From Achromobacter xylosoxidans (GTDB taxonomy: Bacteria > Pseudomonadota > Gammaproteobacteria > Burkholderiales > Burkholderiaceae_B): DNA of 64,000 bases. Under the pieces are notes generated by a model, which was not told where the DNA came from, made no database searches, and worked only from the letters and a program-made list of their open reading frames with translations. Of this stretch, positions 35,858 to 46,114 are shown piece by piece (the first letter of the stretch is position 1; each line of letters begins with the position of its first letter). A program made the translations under genes and the position numbers. The DNA lies in assembly GCF_001457475.1 (NCBI RefSeq), contig NZ_LN831029.1:3348001-3412000 (forward strand), written 5' to 3'.

Positions 35858-36614
35858 AGCGGCCGGCGGCCGCAAGGCCGCCCCCGCCCGCCACCCACCG
35901 CGCATGGCCTATGCCGCGCCGCCGCGGTCGGCGGCCCAGCCGCTGCCGCGCCATTCCCCGGCGGTGGGCGGGCTGACGCCGTTTTCCACCGTGGACTGGC
36001 CCGGCACGCTGGCCGCCGTCATCTTCATCGCCGGCTGTCCGTGGCGCTGCCACTACTGCCACAACCCCGAACTGCAGACGCGCAACGCGCGCTACGACTG
36101 GCGCGACGTGCGCGCCTTCCTCGACAACCGCCAGGGGCTGCTGGACGCCGTGGTGTTCTCCGGCGGCGAACCGCTGAGCGAGCCGCGCCTGCCGTCGATG
36201 ATCCGCGAGGCGCGGCGCATGGGCTATCGCATCGGCCTGCACACGGCCGGCATCTATCCGCTGCGGCTGGCCGACGTGCTGCGCTACCTGGACTGGGTCG
36301 GCCTGGACATCAAGGCCGACGCGCAGGGCTATGACGACATCACCGGCCGGCGCGATTCGCACCGCCCGGCGCAGGCCTGCCTGACGCAGTTGCTGACGGC
36401 CGGCGTGGATTTCGAATGCCGCATCACCTGGCATCCCGACTGGCTCGACGAGACCCGGTTGCTGGGATTGGCGCGCGAACTGGCGCGGCGCGGCGTCAAG
36501 CGCTTCGCGGTGCAGGGCGCGCGCAGCTGCCCCAGCACGCCGCCGGCGCGGCTGCTGGGCACGCAGGCACAGGCTTTGCTGCGCGGCTGGTTCGAGGAAT
36601 TCGCCTACCGCTGA
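35823..36614 (+). CDS. nrdG: Anaerobic ribonucleotide reductase activating protein NrdG
   Basis: A 263-residue radical SAM activase. The SAM cluster motif is C-x3-C-x2-C in AGCPWRCHYCHNPE (near residues 71-80), followed by VVFSGGEPL and the strands of a partial TIM barrel. It makes the glycyl radical on the NrdD system. The N-terminal 45 residues are Ala/Pro-rich and not part of the family core, which begins near VGGLTPFSTVDWPG. A later ATG at 35904 is possible but has no ribosome site. It overlaps the glycyl-radical gene, so the three proteins are likely co-translated. Confidence 0.92.
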   Translation: MNAASSSNNVPEAAGGRKAAPARHPPRMAYAAPPRSAAQPLPRHSPAVGGLTPFSTVDWPGTLAAVIFIAGCPWRCHYCHNPELQTRNARYDWRDVRAFLDNRQGLLDAVVFSGGEPLSEPRLPSMIREARRMGYRIGLHTAGIYPLRLADVLRYLDWVGLDIKADAQGYDDITGRRDSHRPAQACLTQLLTAGVDFECRITWHPDWLDETRLLGLARELARRGVKRFAVQGARSCPSTPPARLLGTQAQALLRGWFEEFAYR

Positions 36615-38035
36615 GCGCTGGCGCGTCCCAGGCGCGCCGCCAGCGCCGCGTGAAAGCGCGGCGACGCCACCGCGCCCACATTGCAGCGCGACCACGGCGA
36701 CACGGCGGTCGGGTCGACGCTGAACACCCGGCCCGGCGCCATGATGACCTTCTCGGGCATCAGGTCCTGGGCCAGCGCCAGCGAATTGTCCACGCCCGGA
36801 AACGCCGACCACAGGTACAGCGAGCTGGTGGGCCGCGCGTAGACCTCGGCGCCCAGCGAATCCAGCACCCGCAGCGCGTCGCCGGTGGCCGCCTCCAGCC
36901 GCTGGCGCAGGCGCACCAGATGGCGTTCGTAGTGGCCGTCGCGCAGCATCACGTCGACCATGCGCTCGCAGTATTCCGAACTGCTGACGTGCACCAGCGC
37001 CTTCAGGTCCGCCAGATCGCTGGCCAGGCCCGCGCCGCAGGCGATGAAGCCGACCCGCAAGGCCGCCGAGAACGACTTCGAGAAACTGCCGATGTAGACC
37101 GTGCGTTCCAGCTGATCCAGCGCCGATAGCCGCACCGCCGAGGTCGGCTTGAAGTCGGCCAGCGGGTCGTTCTCCACCACGATCAGGTTGTAGCGCTCGG
37201 ACAGCTGCAGCAGCTTGTAGGCCTTGGCTGGCGAGATGTCCGAACCAGTGGGATTGTGCGCCAGCGACTGGGTGAAAAAGAGGCGCGGCTTCTCGCGCTG
37301 CAACAAGGCCTCCAGCGCCGCCAGGTCAGGCCCGTCCGCCAGGCGCGGCACGCCCAGCATGCGCACGCCCGCCAGCTTGAGCTTGCCGAACAGCGGGTAG
37401 TAGCCCGGATCGTCCACCAGCGCCGCCGCGCCCGGCGGCAGGAAGTAGCGGATCACCAGGTCCATGGCCTCGTTGGCGCCGTGCGTCAACACCAGTTGCG
37501 ACGGCGCCGCGCTGATGCCGACGTCGCCCAGCTTGCGCACCAGGCTCTCGCGCAGCGGCGCGTAGCCGAAGCGGCTGCCATAGCGGAACAGCGTGCCCAG
37601 GCCGGTGCGCACCACCTTCTGGTGATAGCGGTCCATGCGCATGTCGGCCAGCCATTCCACCGGCGGGAAACCGTCGCCGGCGGCGATGGCGTCTGGTTGG
37701 GTCTTGAGCTGCTCGCGCATCAGCCAGACGATGTCCATGGCGCGGCTCAACTGGCCCGGCTCCTCGTCGGCGGCGCGCCGCGCCGGTCCGGTATCGAGCA
37801 CGTAGAAGCCCGAGCCGCGGCGCGGTTCCACCAGCCCGCGCGCCACCAGCATCTCGAACGCCACCACCACGGTGTTCTTGGCGTAGCGGTGCAATTGCGC
37901 CAGCTCGCGCAGCGATGGCAATTTATCGCCCGGGCGGTAGACGCCCTCGGCGATCTGGCGCCCGATCAGGCGCGCCAGGCTTTCGGCGATGGGCGCGGCG
38001 CGCGGGGCGCGGCCCGGGGAGTTATCGGCGTCCAC
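36605..38035 (-). CDS. MocR-type (GntR/aminotransferase) transcriptional regulator
   Basis: A 476-residue MocR/PdxR-type protein. The N-terminal GntR winged helix is at about residues 15-85 ([52 protein letters not shown]). A fold-type I aminotransferase domain follows; the PLP Lys is in [16 protein letters not shown], the Asp in [10 protein letters not shown] and HNPTGSD. A GTG at 38035 is chosen as start because upstream residues read into promoter sequence. It diverges from mvaA, with a three-half-site operator between them. It overlaps the nrdG 3' end by 10 bp tail-to-tail. Confidence 0.88.
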   Translation of the reverse strand: MDADNSPGRAPRAAPIAESLARLIGRQIAEGVYRPGDKLPSLRELAQLHRYAKNTVVVAFEMLVARGLVEPRRGSGFYVLDTGPARRAADEEPGQLSRAMDIVWLMREQLKTQPDAIAAGDGFPPVEWLADMRMDRYHQKVVRTGLGTLFRYGSRFGYAPLRESLVRKLGDVGISAAPSQLVLTHGANEAMDLVIRYFLPPGAAALVDDPGYYPLFGKLKLAGVRMLGVPRLADGPDLAALEALLQREKPRLFFTQSLAHNPTGSDISPAKAYKLLQLSERYNLIVVENDPLADFKPTSAVRLSALDQLERTVYIGSFSKSFSAALRVGFIACGAGLASDLADLKALVHVSSSEYCERMVDVMLRDGHYERHLVRLRQRLEAATGDALRVLDSLGAEVYARPTSSLYLWSAFPGVDNSLALAQDLMPEKVIMAPGRVFSVDPTAVSPWSRCNVGAVASPRFHAALAARLGRASAQR

Positions 38036-38081
38036 GGCGTGGTTTCCAGCGGGAAAAAGTCGAAAATTGGTGCAGTGCGAT

Positions 38082-38125
38082 GGTACTGTTCGCCCAAACT
38101 GTACCTCTGAATGCCGGTACAGTTT
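38082..38125. promoter_or_regulatory. MocR operator between regulator and mvaA
   Basis: AAACTGTACC (38096-38105) and GGTACAGTTT (38116-38125) form a perfect 10-bp inverted repeat with a 10-bp spacer. A further half-site GGTACTGTT lies at 38082-38090 as a direct repeat of the right arm. MocR proteins usually bind two or three such half-sites, so this is the probable binding site for the adjacent regulator. Confidence 0.65.
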
Positions 38126-38175
38126 ACCTAGAATCTGGCCACCCAATTCTTAGATTTCCGATGGAGACACATGCC

Positions 38176-39465
<1,290 letters not shown>

Positions 39466-39559
39466 CGGCGCGGCACGGCCGGCGCAGGCACGCCGGCCGC
39501 ACAAGAACAGAGGCGGCGCCGGGAACCTCCCGCGCCACCCGTCCATCAAGGAGACAGAC

Positions 39560-40033
39560 ATGGAAAGAGACAGCAAGGCGTCCGCCGGACGCCTGGCCGA
39601 AGTATGGAACGACACGGTCGACCTGCGCCACCTGGCGTGGGCCATCGCCATCGGCATCGCCGTCAGCGTGGCCGGCTTCTACGCCGCCAGCGGCTGGCTG
39701 CGCGACAAGGTCGCCTCGCCCGAACTGGCGCATGCCTACGCCATGCTGGCCGGGCTGGCCGGCTGCGTGCTGGCGGGCGTGATCTGCGCCCGCCTGTTCC
39801 CGCCCAAGCGCGAAGTGGTCGAGCACAGCGCCTCGCACGATCCGGCCTGGCGCGCCGAGGTGCTGGCCGAACTGGCCGCGCAACCGGGCGGCCTGGGCAC
39901 GCTGGCCGACCTGCCGCCCGCGGTGGTCAAGGAGCTGAAGGAACTGGACCTGTACGAGCTGTTCGCCGCCCCCGCCGCGGCCCCGGCGCCGCAGGGCCGG
40001 CCGCAAAACGTGCGTGAAGAGGTGCCGGCATGA
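39560..40033 (+). CDS. TctB-like small membrane subunit
   Basis: A 157-residue protein with two hydrophobic segments (WAIAIGIAVSVAGFYAAS at about residue 28 and YAMLAGLAGCVLAGVICARLF near 65) and a hydrophilic C-terminal half rich in Ala and Glu. It starts after an AAGGAG ribosome site and overlaps the TctA-like gene by 4 bp (ATGA). Position and topology suggest the small membrane component of a tripartite tricarboxylate-type transporter, but the sequence is divergent and I recognise no firm family. Possible substrate, from context, is mevalonate. Confidence 0.65.
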   Translation: MERDSKASAGRLAEVWNDTVDLRHLAWAIAIGIAVSVAGFYAASGWLRDKVASPELAHAYAMLAGLAGCVLAGVICARLFPPKREVVEHSASHDPAWRAEVLAELAAQPGGLGTLADLPPAVVKELKELDLYELFAAPAAAPAPQGRPQNVREEVPA

Positions 40034-41418
40034 GCGATCCCGTGTTGCTTGAACAGATCATGGTGGCCGCCGGCATGGGTCTCCTGGGCGCGGTGGTGTT
40101 CGCCGCCATTGGCCTGGTGTCCGGCACCGACGAGACCACCACGCTGGCGCCGCTGACGCTGCTGGTGGTGCTGCTGGGCGTGCCGCCCGCCGGCGTCTTC
40201 ACCTTCTTCCTGGCCGGCGCGGTGGCCAAGCACATGACCCACGCGGTGCCGACGGCGCTGCTGGGCATCCCCGGCGACACGCTGGCCACGCCGCTGCTGC
40301 AGGACGCCAACATGCTGCGCAAGCTCGGCGTGCCGCACATCGCGCTGCGCAAGATGGTGTCGGGCGCCATCGTCGCCGCCTTCGTGGCGGTGCCGCTGGC
40401 GGTGCTGTTCGCCGTGCTGCTGGCGCCGTTCGGCGGCGCCATCACCAAGTCGGCGCCGTGGATCTTCCTGGCCGCGGCGGTGCTGATCGCCTATTTCTCG
40501 GCCGGCCGCTGGGCCGCGGTGGCGCTGCTGGTGCCGTTCGTGGTGGTGATCGTGGCGCTGCAGAGCCTGACCGCCAAGTACGGCGTCAAGCTCAGCATCA
40601 GCTACTTCCTGGGCATCGCCATCGGCCCGCTGATCGCCGACCTGTTCACCGTGATCGCGCCGCAGGGCCGCGCCAAAATGATGCGCGACAAGGTGCGCAC
40701 GTTCTCGCTGGCGCCGGACGTCAAGGGCTGGTCGGGCTACTTCCCCAACCCGCTCAAGGTGATGGACCGCATCCAGACCCGCTGGACCCTGGCCACCGCC
40801 ACCATCTCCAGCGCCACCTTCGTGTTCAGCCCGGTGGCGATGACGGTGGTGCTGGGCGAACTGGTGGGCTCGCGCGTCAAGCACGCCTATCACCGCCTGA
40901 CCACGGTGCTGAGCGCGCGCAACGGCGTCACCGAGGCCACCTACATCGCCGAGGCCCTGATCCCGCTGATCGCTTTCGGCCTGCCGCTCAGCCCGGTGGC
41001 CGCCGGTCCGGCCGCGCCGCTGTTCAACGCGCCGCCGCGCTTCACGGTGGATGCGGCCAGCGGCCAGACCCACAACCTGCACAACCTGCTGAACCACTGG
41101 GAGTTCCTGGGCTACGGCATGCTGGCGGTGCTGCTGGCGGCGATCGTGTCGTATCCGTTCGCCATGAACTTCGCGCGCCGCGCCGCGCTGTTCGTGTCGC
41201 GCAAGGTCAGCCACGAGGCCATCATCGCCACCTTCGTCGGCCTGATCATCGTGATCAGCGTGTGGGAAGGCCAGTTCCTGGGCCTGCTGGTGATCCTGAC
41301 CATGGGCCTGTTCGGCGGCCTGCTGTCGCGCCTGTTCGGCTTTAACACCGGCGTGCAGTTCATGGGCTACTACACCGCCGTGCTGACGGTGCCGGCGCTG
41401 GTCAAGCTGGTGGCGTGA
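40030..41418 (+). CDS. TctA-like tripartite tricarboxylate transporter permease
   Basis: A 462-residue polytopic membrane protein with about 10-12 hydrophobic segments. The TctA hallmark is visible near residues 68-90 (HAVPTALLGIPGDTLATPLLQD), after a glycine-rich GLLGAVVFAAIGLVSGTDETTT. A long inner loop at about 205-250 contains a basic stretch. It forms an operon with mvaA and the TctB-like gene and ends at a strong terminator. No Bug binding protein is adjacent. I infer that it imports mevalonate or a related hydroxy acid for MvaA. Confidence 0.8.
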   Translation: MSDPVLLEQIMVAAGMGLLGAVVFAAIGLVSGTDETTTLAPLTLLVVLLGVPPAGVFTFFLAGAVAKHMTHAVPTALLGIPGDTLATPLLQDANMLRKLGVPHIALRKMVSGAIVAAFVAVPLAVLFAVLLAPFGGAITKSAPWIFLAAAVLIAYFSAGRWAAVALLVPFVVVIVALQSLTAKYGVKLSISYFLGIAIGPLIADLFTVIAPQGRAKMMRDKVRTFSLAPDVKGWSGYFPNPLKVMDRIQTRWTLATATISSATFVFSPVAMTVVLGELVGSRVKHAYHRLTTVLSARNGVTEATYIAEALIPLIAFGLPLSPVAAGPAAPLFNAPPRFTVDAASGQTHNLHNLLNHWEFLGYGMLAVLLAAIVSYPFAMNFARRAALFVSRKVSHEAIIATFVGLIIVISVWEGQFLGLLVILTMGLFGGLLSRLFGFNTGVQFMGYYTAVLTVPALVKLVA

Positions 41419-41430
41419 TTCACCGGCGGC

Positions 41431-41464
41431 AAGGGGCGGAGCCGCCGTGCTCCGCCCCTTTTTT
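41431..41464 (+). terminator. Rho-independent terminator after the mvaA operon
   Basis: A perfect 12-bp stem (AAGGGGCGGAGC at 41431-41442 with its complement at 41449-41460, loop CGCCGT) runs into a T-tract ending at 41464. It lies 13 bp after the TctA-like stop. Confidence 0.9.
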
Positions 41465-41601
41465 GCTTTTGCGGCGACCGCGTCCGGGCGCGGCGCCTTC
41501 ATCCCCCCCGATTTCCCCCGCCCGCTTGATCCCGCGCAAGGCGGCGCGGCATGCCTTGCTCTAGCCTCGGAGCCACTGTTCCCAATAAAGGCTCCCATTT
41601 C

Positions 41602-42759
41602 ATGACGTGGTTCAAATCCCTCACACTCGCCGGACGCGAATTGCTGCCCATCGTCCAGGGCGGCATGGGCGTCGGCGTATCCGCCCATCGCCTGGCCGGC
41701 GCGGTCGCCAGCCAGAACGCGGTCGGCACCATTGCCAGTGTGGACTTGCGCCATCACCATCCGGACCTGATCGAGCAGACCGAGGACTGCCGCGACCGCG
41801 AGCAGATCGACAACGCCAACCTGGTGGCCCTGGACCGTGAAGTGCGCGCCGCGCTCGACACCTCGCAGGGGCGCGGCGTGGTGGCCGTGAACGTCATGAA
41901 GGCGGTGCGCGACCATCCCGCGCTGGTGCGCCAGGCCTGCGAAAGCGGCGCCCAGGCCATCGTCATGGGCGCCGGCCTGCCGCTGGACCTGCCCGACATG
42001 ACCGCCGACTATCCCAAGGTGGCCCTGGTGCCGATCCTGTCCGAAGCGCGCGGCGTGGCGGCGGTGCTGAAGAAATGGATGAAGAAAGGCCGCATGGCCG
42101 ACGCCGTGGTCATCGAGCACCCCGGCTACGCCGGCGGCCACCTGGGCGCGGCCCGCCTGGACGACATCCACGATGAACGCTTCGACTTCAAGCGCGTGCT
42201 GGCCGAATGCCGCCAGTTGTTCCAGGACCTGCAACTGGGCCGCGACGCCCCGCGCCTGATCGTGGCCGGCGGCGTCGGCAGCCATGAACAGGTACGCCAC
42301 TGGCTCGGCAACGGCGCCGACGGCGTGCAGGTCGGCACGGCCTTCGCCGTGACCCGGGAAGGCGACGCGCACGAGAATTTCAAGCGCGTGCTGATGGAAG
42401 CCGACCCCGACAAGCTGGCCGAATTCACCAGCGTCGCCGGCCTGCCGGCCCGCGCCGTGCCGACGCCCTGGCTGACGCGCTACCTGCGCCAGGAAAAGAC
42501 GCTGCAGGAAAACACCCGCTGCGACGCGCGCCGCTGCAGCCAGCGCATGGACTGCCTGACGCAGTGCGGACTGCGCGACGGCATCGCGCGCTTCGGCCAG
42601 TTCTGCATCGACCTGAAGCTGGCCGCCGCCATGCGCGGCGAAGTCAGCCGCGGCCTGTTCTTCCGGGGCGCCTCCAAGCTGCCGTTCGGCGACGCCATGC
42701 GCAGCGTGCGCGAACTGATGGACTACCTGCTGAACGGCAGGATGCCGACGGCGGCCTGA
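41602..42759 (+). CDS. Nitronate monooxygenase/2-nitropropane dioxygenase-like flavoprotein
   Basis: A 385-residue FMN-dependent TIM-barrel protein of the NMO/enoyl-reductase family. Family blocks are PIVQGGMGVGVSAHRLAGAVA at the N-terminus, AIVMGAGLPLDLP, VVIEHPGYAGGHLGA (catalytic His/Gly region), RLIVAGGVGSHEQV and GADGVQVGTAFAVTREG. After the barrel, a Cys-rich tail (about residues 310-330: CDARRCSQRMDCLTQCG) suggests a bound metal or Fe-S cluster not found in simple NMOs. ATG 41602 gives the standard N-terminus; a frame open to 41551 is rejected. Real substrate unknown. It stands alone between a terminator and a TetR gene. Confidence 0.83.
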   Translation: MTWFKSLTLAGRELLPIVQGGMGVGVSAHRLAGAVASQNAVGTIASVDLRHHHPDLIEQTEDCRDREQIDNANLVALDREVRAALDTSQGRGVVAVNVMKAVRDHPALVRQACESGAQAIVMGAGLPLDLPDMTADYPKVALVPILSEARGVAAVLKKWMKKGRMADAVVIEHPGYAGGHLGAARLDDIHDERFDFKRVLAECRQLFQDLQLGRDAPRLIVAGGVGSHEQVRHWLGNGADGVQVGTAFAVTREGDAHENFKRVLMEADPDKLAEFTSVAGLPARAVPTPWLTRYLRQEKTLQENTRCDARRCSQRMDCLTQCGLRDGIARFGQFCIDLKLAAAMRGEVSRGLFFRGASKLPFGDAMRSVRELMDYLLNGRMPTAA

Positions 42760-42799
42760 CCGGCCGGCCCGCGGCTGCCTCCTTCATACGGGGCCGGGA

Positions 42800-42843
42800 A
42801 AATTATTGAACGACGTATAATCTTATTTTTCGTTCAATAATTT
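42800..42843. promoter_or_regulatory. TetR operator flanking a -10 element
   Basis: AAATTATTGAACGA (42800-42813) and TCGTTCAATAATTT (42830-42843) form a perfect 14-bp inverted repeat. The 16-bp spacer contains TATAAT (42816-42821), a consensus -10. The TetR gene starts 8 bp after the repeat. This looks like an autoregulated operator-promoter. Confidence 0.8.
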
Positions 42844-42851
42844 CCCGCCCC

Positions 42852-43493
42852 ATGTCCCTCGCCGATCCGCACGACTCCCCTGCCCCCGGCCTGCGCGAGC
42901 GCAAGCGCCAGCAGACGCTGGACCATCTGTCCCAGACCGCCTACCGCCTGTTCGAGACCCTGGGCTACGAGGTCGTCACCATGGAGCAGATCGCGGCCCA
43001 GGCGGACGTTTCCAAGGGCACGCTGTACAACCATTTCCCGGTCAAGGAAGCCCTGCTGGCGCACCGCTTCCACGCCGAGCTGGCCGCCAGCATGGTGGAC
43101 CTGCTGCCCAGGCTGCGCACGGTGCCCGGCTTTGCCGCGCGGCTCAGGCGTGTCCTGCACGCCTCCGCGCATTGGTCCGAAGCCAACCGCGCCTATCTCG
43201 GGCCCTACCTGCGCTACCGCCTGTCGACCCTGCGCCCCGACGCCCAGGGCGACGGCCGCTCGCCGCGCAGCGGCTTGCAGACGCTGTTCCACAGCCTCAT
43301 CACGCAAGGGCAGCAGGCGGGCCAATTGCGTGCCGACCTGCCTGCCGACCTGCTCACGCACCAACTGCAGTTCCTGCACCTGGGCGCGCTGCTGCGCTGG
43401 CTCGACCTGCCCGGCGCCAGCCTGCGGCGCGAATTCGATGCGCTGCTTTCATTGTTCCTGCAAGGCGCGGCGCCATCCGGGAGCGCCGCGTGA
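42852..43493 (+). CDS. TetR/AcrR family transcriptional regulator
   Basis: A 213-residue TetR repressor. The N-terminal helix-turn-helix covers about residues 18-65 (LDHLSQTAYRLFETLGYEVVTMEQIAAQADVSKGTLYNHFPVKEALLA-like region). The rest is a helical ligand-binding domain. It begins just after a 14-bp inverted repeat that overlaps its promoter and shares 4 bp (GTGA) with the start of the dikinase gene. It therefore probably represses itself and that enzyme until an inducer binds. Confidence 0.92.
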   Translation: MSLADPHDSPAPGLRERKRQQTLDHLSQTAYRLFETLGYEVVTMEQIAAQADVSKGTLYNHFPVKEALLAHRFHAELAASMVDLLPRLRTVPGFAARLRRVLHASAHWSEANRAYLGPYLRYRLSTLRPDAQGDGRSPRSGLQTLFHSLITQGQQAGQLRADLPADLLTHQLQFLHLGALLRWLDLPGASLRREFDALLSLFLQGAAPSGSAA

Positions 43494-46087
43494 CCACCGC
43501 GGCCATCCTGGACTGGGCCGCCGCCCGCGAGGCTGGCGTCGCGGGCGCGGGCGGCAAGGGCTGGCAGTTGGCGCGCATGGCGCACCTCGGGGTTCCGGTG
43601 CCGCCGGGCTTCGTGCTGGCGGCGTCCGCCAGCCTCGCGCGGCGCCCCGGCGAGCCCGTGGCCGACGCGCTGGCGCAGGCGCTGCACGAGGCCCTGCGCC
43701 AGCGCGGCTGGCTCGACCTGCCCCTGGCGCTGCGCTCCTCGTCGCCCCAGGAAGACGCGCGCACCGCATCGTTCGCCGGCATCCATCTGTCGTGCCTGAA
43801 CGTGCGCGGCGCGGCGGCGGCCGTCGACGCCGCGCGACACATCTGGGACTCGGCCTGGTCGCCGCAGGCGGACGCCTACCGCCAGCGCCTCGGCCTGCAA
43901 GCCGAAGAACGCCCCATGGCCGTGGTGGTCATGCCCCTGCTGCCCGCCACGTCCTCCGGCATCGCCTTCACCTGCGACCCGCTCGGCGGCCGCCTCGATC
44001 GCATGGTGATCCACGCCAACTGGGGCCTGGGCGAATCCCTGGTGGGCGGCCAGGCCGAGGGTGACGAATACCACTTGCACGCGGATGCCCGTCAATTGGC
44101 CTGGCCCCTGGCCCGCCAACGCATCGGCGCCAAACGCCGCGCCAGCCTGCCCGCCACTGGCGGCGGCACACAACTGGTGGAGCAGTCGGCGGCGCGGGCA
44201 GCGCAGCCCGTCCTGACGCCCGCGCAGGTGGACGCGCTGGCCGCCCTGGCGCGCGACGCCGCCCGCGCCCTGGACTATTCCGGCGCCCCTTACGACCTGG
44301 AATGGGTCCACGACGGCCAGGATTTCTGGATCGTGCAGGCCCGGCCCGTCACCGCCATGGCGCGTCACACCTACCCCGGCCTGCAATCGCAACCTTCCTA
44401 CTGGTCGCGCGGCAATACCCGCGAAGTGCTGCCTTTGCCCATGTCCGCGCTGGAATGGGACGGCGGCCGCCTGATGGCCGAGCGCATGCTGACTCGCGGC
44501 TTCGAACTGAGCGGCTACCGCACGCTGCCGGGCGCGCGCCTGGCGGCAATGTTCGACGGCCGCGTCTACCTGGACGCCTCCGTGATCCAGTGGGTCGGCC
44601 ACGATGCGCTCGGCATCGCCCCGAGCGCCATGAACGCGCTGCTGGGCGGCCCGCAGCCCGAGATCCAGGTGCCCGCGCCCGGCCTGGCGCAGCGCTGGCG
44701 CCACGCACTGCGCATGCTGCGCTACCTGCGCCGGGCCGGGCCGCTGCGGCGCCGCGCCGACGCCGACCTGCCGCGCCAGTTCGCGCGGGCGCGGGCCTGG
44801 CTGGATGAAACGCCGCCGGCCGACAGCGCGGCGCTGGGCGCGCGCCTGCTGGAGCAATTCCGCACCGTGGCCGCCGCCGACGACCTGTTCTTCCTGCAAG
44901 GCTCGGGCGGCGGCGCCCTGTCCAAACTGCTGGAATGGGTGGAACGCGCCCGTCCCGGCCAAGGCCATGCGCTGACCGCGGCGCTGATGGCCGGCGGCGA
45001 ACCCAGCGTGACGGCGGCCCAAAGCTATGACCTGATGGCGCTGGCGCAACGGGCGGCGCGCGAACCGCACACCCTGGCCTGGCTGCGCGAGCCGGGCCGC
45101 GATGGCGCCGCCTGGGCCTGGCGCCTGCCGCCGGACAGCGCCTTCCGCCAGGCGCTGGCGGATTTCCTGGGGCGCTACGGCCATCGCGCGGTGTACGAAA
45201 CCTATCTGCGCAATCCGCGCTGGCGCGAAGCGCCCGACTACCTGCTGGACAGCGTGCTGAACCTGATCGGCGCCGACCCCGCGGCGCTGCGCGCCCGCCA
45301 GGAACGGGCCGCGCGCGAGGCATGGCACGCCGTGCGCGCCGCCCTGCCCTGGTGGCAACGTCCGCTGGCCGCGAAGCTGTTGGCGGCCGCGCGCCGTGAA
45401 GGCGCCCAGCGCGAAGCCGCGCGCAGCGTGCTGGTGGCGTACCTGGCGGCGGCGCGCCGCAGCGCGCTGGAGCTGGGCACGCGCATGCGTGGCGCGGACG
45501 GCCTGGCGGCCGCCGACGACATCTTCCACCTGACCGCCGAAGAGATCTTCGCGCTCGCCGCGGGCCGTCTCGCCCCCGCGGCCGCCGCGCGCCGCGCCGC
45601 CGACCGGTGCGCGCGCCTGGCGGCGTGGGCCGAAGCGCCCGATCGCGACGTGATCGTCGAATACGGCGAGGCGCCCCCGGTGGTCGCGCCCGCCGCGCCG
45701 GTCGGTGGCAACGCCTCCTGGCGCGGCACGCCGGTCGCCAGCGGCCGGGCGCAGGGCCCCGCCTTCGTCGCCCAGGATCCGCACGCGGCGCTGGCGATGC
45801 CGGCCGGCGCCATCCTGGTGGCGCCCTCCACCGATCCGGCTTGGACGCCGCTGTTCCTGCGCGCCGGAGCGGTGGTCATGGAGGCCGGCGGCTACCTGTC
45901 GCACGGCGCCATCGTCGCGCGCGAGTTCGGCATACCGGCCGTGGTCAACGTGCAGGGTATCCTGCGCCAGGTGGCCAGCGGCGACTGGCTGGAGGTCGAC
46001 GCCGCGCGAGGCACGGTGCGGCGCCTGCCGGCGCCCGCCGGCGCGGCAACCCCCGACGGCGGCCCGCCGCGGCCTCGGCAGCCTTAG
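43490..46087 (+). CDS. PEP-synthase/rifamycin phosphotransferase-like dikinase
   Basis: An 865-residue three-domain protein. The N-terminal ATP-grasp domain of the PPDK type covers about residues 1-300 (GGKGWQLARMAHLGVPVPPGF, LRSSSPQEDARTASFAG, NWGLGESLVGGQAEG, YDLEWVHDGQDFWIVQARPVT). A variable middle region follows (about 310-750). The C-terminal swivelling phosphohistidine domain has TDPAWTPLFLRAGAVVMEAGG and the catalytic His in LSHGAIVAREFGIPAV. Size and order match Rph rifampin phosphotransferases (about 865 residues), which inactivate rifamycins; other members act on different substrates. The start is GTG overlapping the TetR stop, with GGAG 7 bp upstream. Resistance function is an inference. 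Confidence 0.8.
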   Translation: MTTAAILDWAAAREAGVAGAGGKGWQLARMAHLGVPVPPGFVLAASASLARRPGEPVADALAQALHEALRQRGWLDLPLALRSSSPQEDARTASFAGIHLSCLNVRGAAAAVDAARHIWDSAWSPQADAYRQRLGLQAEERPMAVVVMPLLPATSSGIAFTCDPLGGRLDRMVIHANWGLGESLVGGQAEGDEYHLHADARQLAWPLARQRIGAKRRASLPATGGGTQLVEQSAARAAQPVLTPAQVDALAALARDAARALDYSGAPYDLEWVHDGQDFWIVQARPVTAMARHTYPGLQSQPSYWSRGNTREVLPLPMSALEWDGGRLMAERMLTRGFELSGYRTLPGARLAAMFDGRVYLDASVIQWVGHDALGIAPSAMNALLGGPQPEIQVPAPGLAQRWRHALRMLRYLRRAGPLRRRADADLPRQFARARAWLDETPPADSAALGARLLEQFRTVAAADDLFFLQGSGGGALSKLLEWVERARPGQGHALTAALMAGGEPSVTAAQSYDLMALAQRAAREPHTLAWLREPGRDGAAWAWRLPPDSAFRQALADFLGRYGHRAVYETYLRNPRWREAPDYLLDSVLNLIGADPAALRARQERAAREAWHAVRAALPWWQRPLAAKLLAAARREGAQREAARSVLVAYLAAARRSALELGTRMRGADGLAAADDIFHLTAEEIFALAAGRLAPAAAARRAADRCARLAAWAEAPDRDVIVEYGEAPPVVAPAAPVGGNASWRGTPVASGRAQGPAFVAQDPHAALAMPAGAILVAPSTDPAWTPLFLRAGAVVMEAGGYLSHGAIVAREFGIPAVVNVQGILRQVASGDWLEVDAARGTVRRLPAPAGAATPDGGPPRPRQP

Positions 46088-46114
46088 CGGAGGTCGCCGT
46101 CGGGCGGCGTCGGC

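Noticed and set aside
35590..35860. Frameshift or sequencing error splitting one nrdD gene
   Set aside because: The small frame has its own ATG and consensus ribosome site 64 bp downstream, a distinct N-terminus, and the large protein ends in a short tail after the metal motif. A single-base error would not create this, although checking the read data is still worthwhile.
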